Of a DNA stretch of 64,000 nt, positions 62,540 to 64,000 are shown piece after piece. The first letter of the stretch is position 1; the number at the start of each line of letters is the position of its first letter. The notes beneath the pieces were generated by a model, which worked only from the letters and a program-made list of their open reading frames with translations, made no database searches and was not told the DNA's origin. A program made the translations under genes and the position numbers. This stretch comes from Streptomyces melanogenes (GTDB lineage Bacteria > Actinomycetota > Actinomycetes > Streptomycetales > Streptomycetaceae), in contig NZ_BMTS01000001.1 in the NCBI RefSeq assembly GCF_014649795.1, forward strand, positions 744,001 through 808,000, given 5' to 3'.

Positions 62540-62876
62540 CCGGGCCCCCTGTGAAATGCTGCCTTACCGTCGAACTGTGCCTGTGTACACGGAACGTGGC
62601 CGTGTGAAAGCGAGCGTACTGAACCCGGCGCCGAAATGTGCATGTTCTTGCATGAGGTGATTTTCGCGGAAAGTGCTCCTTGTGGCGCCGCGGCTGTCAT
62701 GGTCGTGAGGATTTCACACAAGTCCGGTCACCGATATTGACGCCGACTTGGCGGCGCCTCACATTACCTATGGGTAGAACCGGGCGGTAATCCCGCACCG
62801 GCCTTTCGTTGTTCGAGCCGCTCCTTCGTCGCGCCGGTCCGGCGCGCGCACCGTTCTCCGGGAAGAGAGAGCAACC
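62540..62876. other. AT-richer divergent promoter region
   Basis: 337 bp between the trypco1 operon and the GDSL gene, clearly lower in GC than the genes. A possible promoter for the plus-strand gene is TTGACG at 62737 with CACATT 17 nt further. GTGTACAC (62583-62590) is a perfect palindrome, and TGCATG occurs twice near 62640. No gene is visible. Confidence 0.3.
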
Positions 62877-63770
62877 ATGGGTAAGTCACTTCGATATGTC
62901 ATGTCTGCGTCAGTCGCGGCAGGTGCGCTGGCCCTCGGCCTCGTCGGCACCACCGCCGCGCACGCGGACACCACCTCCGTCCAGGCCCTGAACTACGTCG
63001 CCCTCGGGGACAGTTACAGCGCGGGCTCCGGCGTCCTGCCCGTGGATCCGACCAATCTGCTGTGCCTGCGGTCCACCGTGAACTACCCCCACGTCATCGC
63101 CTCCCGCACCGGTGCGCACCTCAAGGACGTGACCTGCGGCGGCGCCCAGACCAAGGACTTCTCCCAGTCCCAGTACCCGGGCACCGCACCCCAGTTGGAC
63201 GCCGTCACGGCCGACACCGACCTGGTGACGCTGACCATCGGCGGCAACGACAACAACACGTTCATCGGCGCCATCCTGGCCTGCGGCACCGCGGGCGTTT
63301 TCAGTGGCGGTCAGGGCAGCCCCTGCAAGGACCAGAACGGCACCGCGTTCGACGACCAGATCGACGCGAACACGTATCCCGCGCTCAAGACCGCCCTGCG
63401 CGCCGTCCGCGCCAAGGCGCCCCACGCCCGTGTGGCGGTGCTGGGTTACCCCTGGATCACCCCGGCCACCGCCGACCCGTCCTGCTTCCTGAAGCTGCCC
63501 ATCGCCTCCGGCGACGTCCCGTACCTACGCGGCATCCAGGCGCACCTCAACGCCGTCGTCGAACGCGCCGCCGACGAGACCGGAGCCACCTACGTGGACT
63601 TCTCCCGGGCGTCCGAGGGTCACGACGCGTGCGCACCCGCCGGGACGCGCTGGATCGAACCGCTCCTGTTCGGGCAGAACATCGTCCCCGTCCACCCCAA
63701 CGCGCTCGGGGAGCAGCGGATGGCCGAGCAGACTCTGAGTACGCCCGGACTCGGACTCTCCGGACGGTAA
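62877..63770 (+). CDS. Secreted SGNH/GDSL-family hydrolase
   Basis: 297 residues. Signal peptide 1-31 (ends TTAAHAD). SGNH blocks: GDSYSAGSG (block I, catalytic Ser), CGGAQTKDF (block II Gly), TIGGND (block III Asn) and VHPNALGEQRMAEQ (block V His). Six Cys suggest three disulphides, as in the SCO7513-type phospholipase/esterase of Streptomyces. Likely an extracellular lipase or esterase. GAGAGAG precedes the ATG. Confidence 0.92.
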   Translation: MGKSLRYVMSASVAAGALALGLVGTTAAHADTTSVQALNYVALGDSYSAGSGVLPVDPTNLLCLRSTVNYPHVIASRTGAHLKDVTCGGAQTKDFSQSQYPGTAPQLDAVTADTDLVTLTIGGNDNNTFIGAILACGTAGVFSGGQGSPCKDQNGTAFDDQIDANTYPALKTALRAVRAKAPHARVAVLGYPWITPATADPSCFLKLPIASGDVPYLRGIQAHLNAVVERAADETGATYVDFSRASEGHDACAPAGTRWIEPLLFGQNIVPVHPNALGEQRMAEQTLSTPGLGLSGR

Positions 63771-63773
63771 CTT

Positions 63774-63801
63774 TAGTTCCCAATTGGGCTTGCGTGAACT
63801 A
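63774..63801. promoter_or_regulatory. Inverted repeat before the last gene
   Basis: TAGTTC (63774-63779) and GAACTA (63796-63801) are inverse copies around CCCAATTGGG. The right arm resembles a -10 box ending 10 nt before ATG 63812, which would give a leaderless message. Confidence 0.35.
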
Positions 63802-63811
63802 TGGTTGTCGC

Positions 63812-64000
63812 ATGATGGTGCCTGAGATCACCCCAGAAGAGCAGGTGGAGCTCGACAAGGCTCTGTACGACGCCTTGAATCCCCTGGCCTCAGCCATACG
63901 CTCCCGAGAGACGGGTCTCCCGGCCGACCGCATATGGGACGCGGACCCCGTCGAAGTGACTCTGTCCGTCCTCGCCGCGTGGAAGGTGGTGGACGCCGAG
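63812..64000 (+). CDS. Unknown protein, N-terminal part (cut by window edge)
   Basis: The visible 63 residues begin MMVPEITPEEQVELDKALYDAL and have no signal peptide or membrane segment. The second ATG (63815) is an equal choice. Codon use is less G/C-biased than the neighbours (several AAT, ATA, TCA, TTG codons), which suggests recent acquisition or low expression. I do not recognise it. No ribosome site is visible. Confidence 0.5.
   Translation, partial: MMVPEITPEEQVELDKALYDALNPLASAIRSRETGLPADRIWDADPVEVTLSVLAAWKVVDAE

Overview
The window is high-GC actinobacterial DNA, most likely a Streptomyces chromosome. Signs are a strong G/C bias at third codon positions, many GTG starts behind GGAGG-type ribosome sites, dense signalling and regulatory genes, secreted proteins with long signal peptides, and rare TTA (bldA-type) codons near the starts of two genes. 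Gene content looks accessory rather than core: I see no rRNA, tRNA, replication or ribosomal operons, no CRISPR array, and no intact insertion sequence or prophage.

Layout. 1-2500: two tandem secreted DUF11-repeat proteins (the first cut by the window edge). 2579-4141: secreted subtilisin with a P-domain and a TTA codon. 4142-5219: small membrane protein, twin identical-loop hairpins, a probable gene remnant. 5219-9634: SRAP/YedK peptidase, secreted S33 peptidase, alpha/beta hydrolase and a frameshifted LysR regulator. 9709-10912: an EF-Tu-like protein lacking the GTPase domain and a small unknown protein. 10959-15902: quinone oxidoreductase/TetR pair, saccharopine-dehydrogenase-like protein/AraC-amidase pair, TrmB-LuxR regulator. 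16062-19620: Xaa-Pro aminopeptidase, 2H phosphoesterase, small secreted protein, M24 protein. 19935-23563: xanthine-dehydrogenase-type operon (FAD subunit plus fused 2Fe-2S/Mo subunit). 23571-28900: VOC protein, universal stress protein with an in-frame stop, HxlR/carboxymuconolactone pair, MFS/TetR pair, SnoaL-like protein. 29089-35509: LemA/DUF2207 pair, MHS transporter, small membrane protein, two-component system. 35581-40244: SCO0854/TerD-like protein, small secreted protein, DGPF (YCII) protein with ECF42-type sigma factor. 40322-48944: oxidoreductase, DUF4291, DinB, LysE, LysR, hydrolase, GlsB, GNAT, glycosyltransferase, AraC-GyrI regulator with an attenuator-like leader. 49150-54805: pyridoxal-phosphate amino-acid decarboxylase, small membrane protein, TOPRIM protein, RpiB-like isomerase, two exported proteins.

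The most striking block is 54847-62539, four codirectional minus-strand genes: a CU044_2847 (trypco1)-like small protein, a caspase-Hsp70 fusion protein coupled to it by a 4-nt overlap, a molybdopterin oxidoreductase 66 bp downstream, and a 2Fe-2S/ferritin-like (VioB/RebD-type) fusion coupled to that by another 4-nt overlap. The caspase/Hsp70/trypco1 pair fits the predicted NTP-dependent conflict or regulated-cell-death systems of multicellular bacteria; the ferritin fusion to an FAD-less molybdenum hydroxylase is unusual. Whether the four act as one system is inference.

A second structural curiosity is in the DUF11 proteins: the mature N-terminal repeat lacks its first strand, while both C-termini end in an orphan copy of exactly that strand, suggesting head-to-tail strand complementation. 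Two genes carry lesions (a C-run frameshift in the LysR gene and TAG in the universal stress gene) that could be real or sequence errors.
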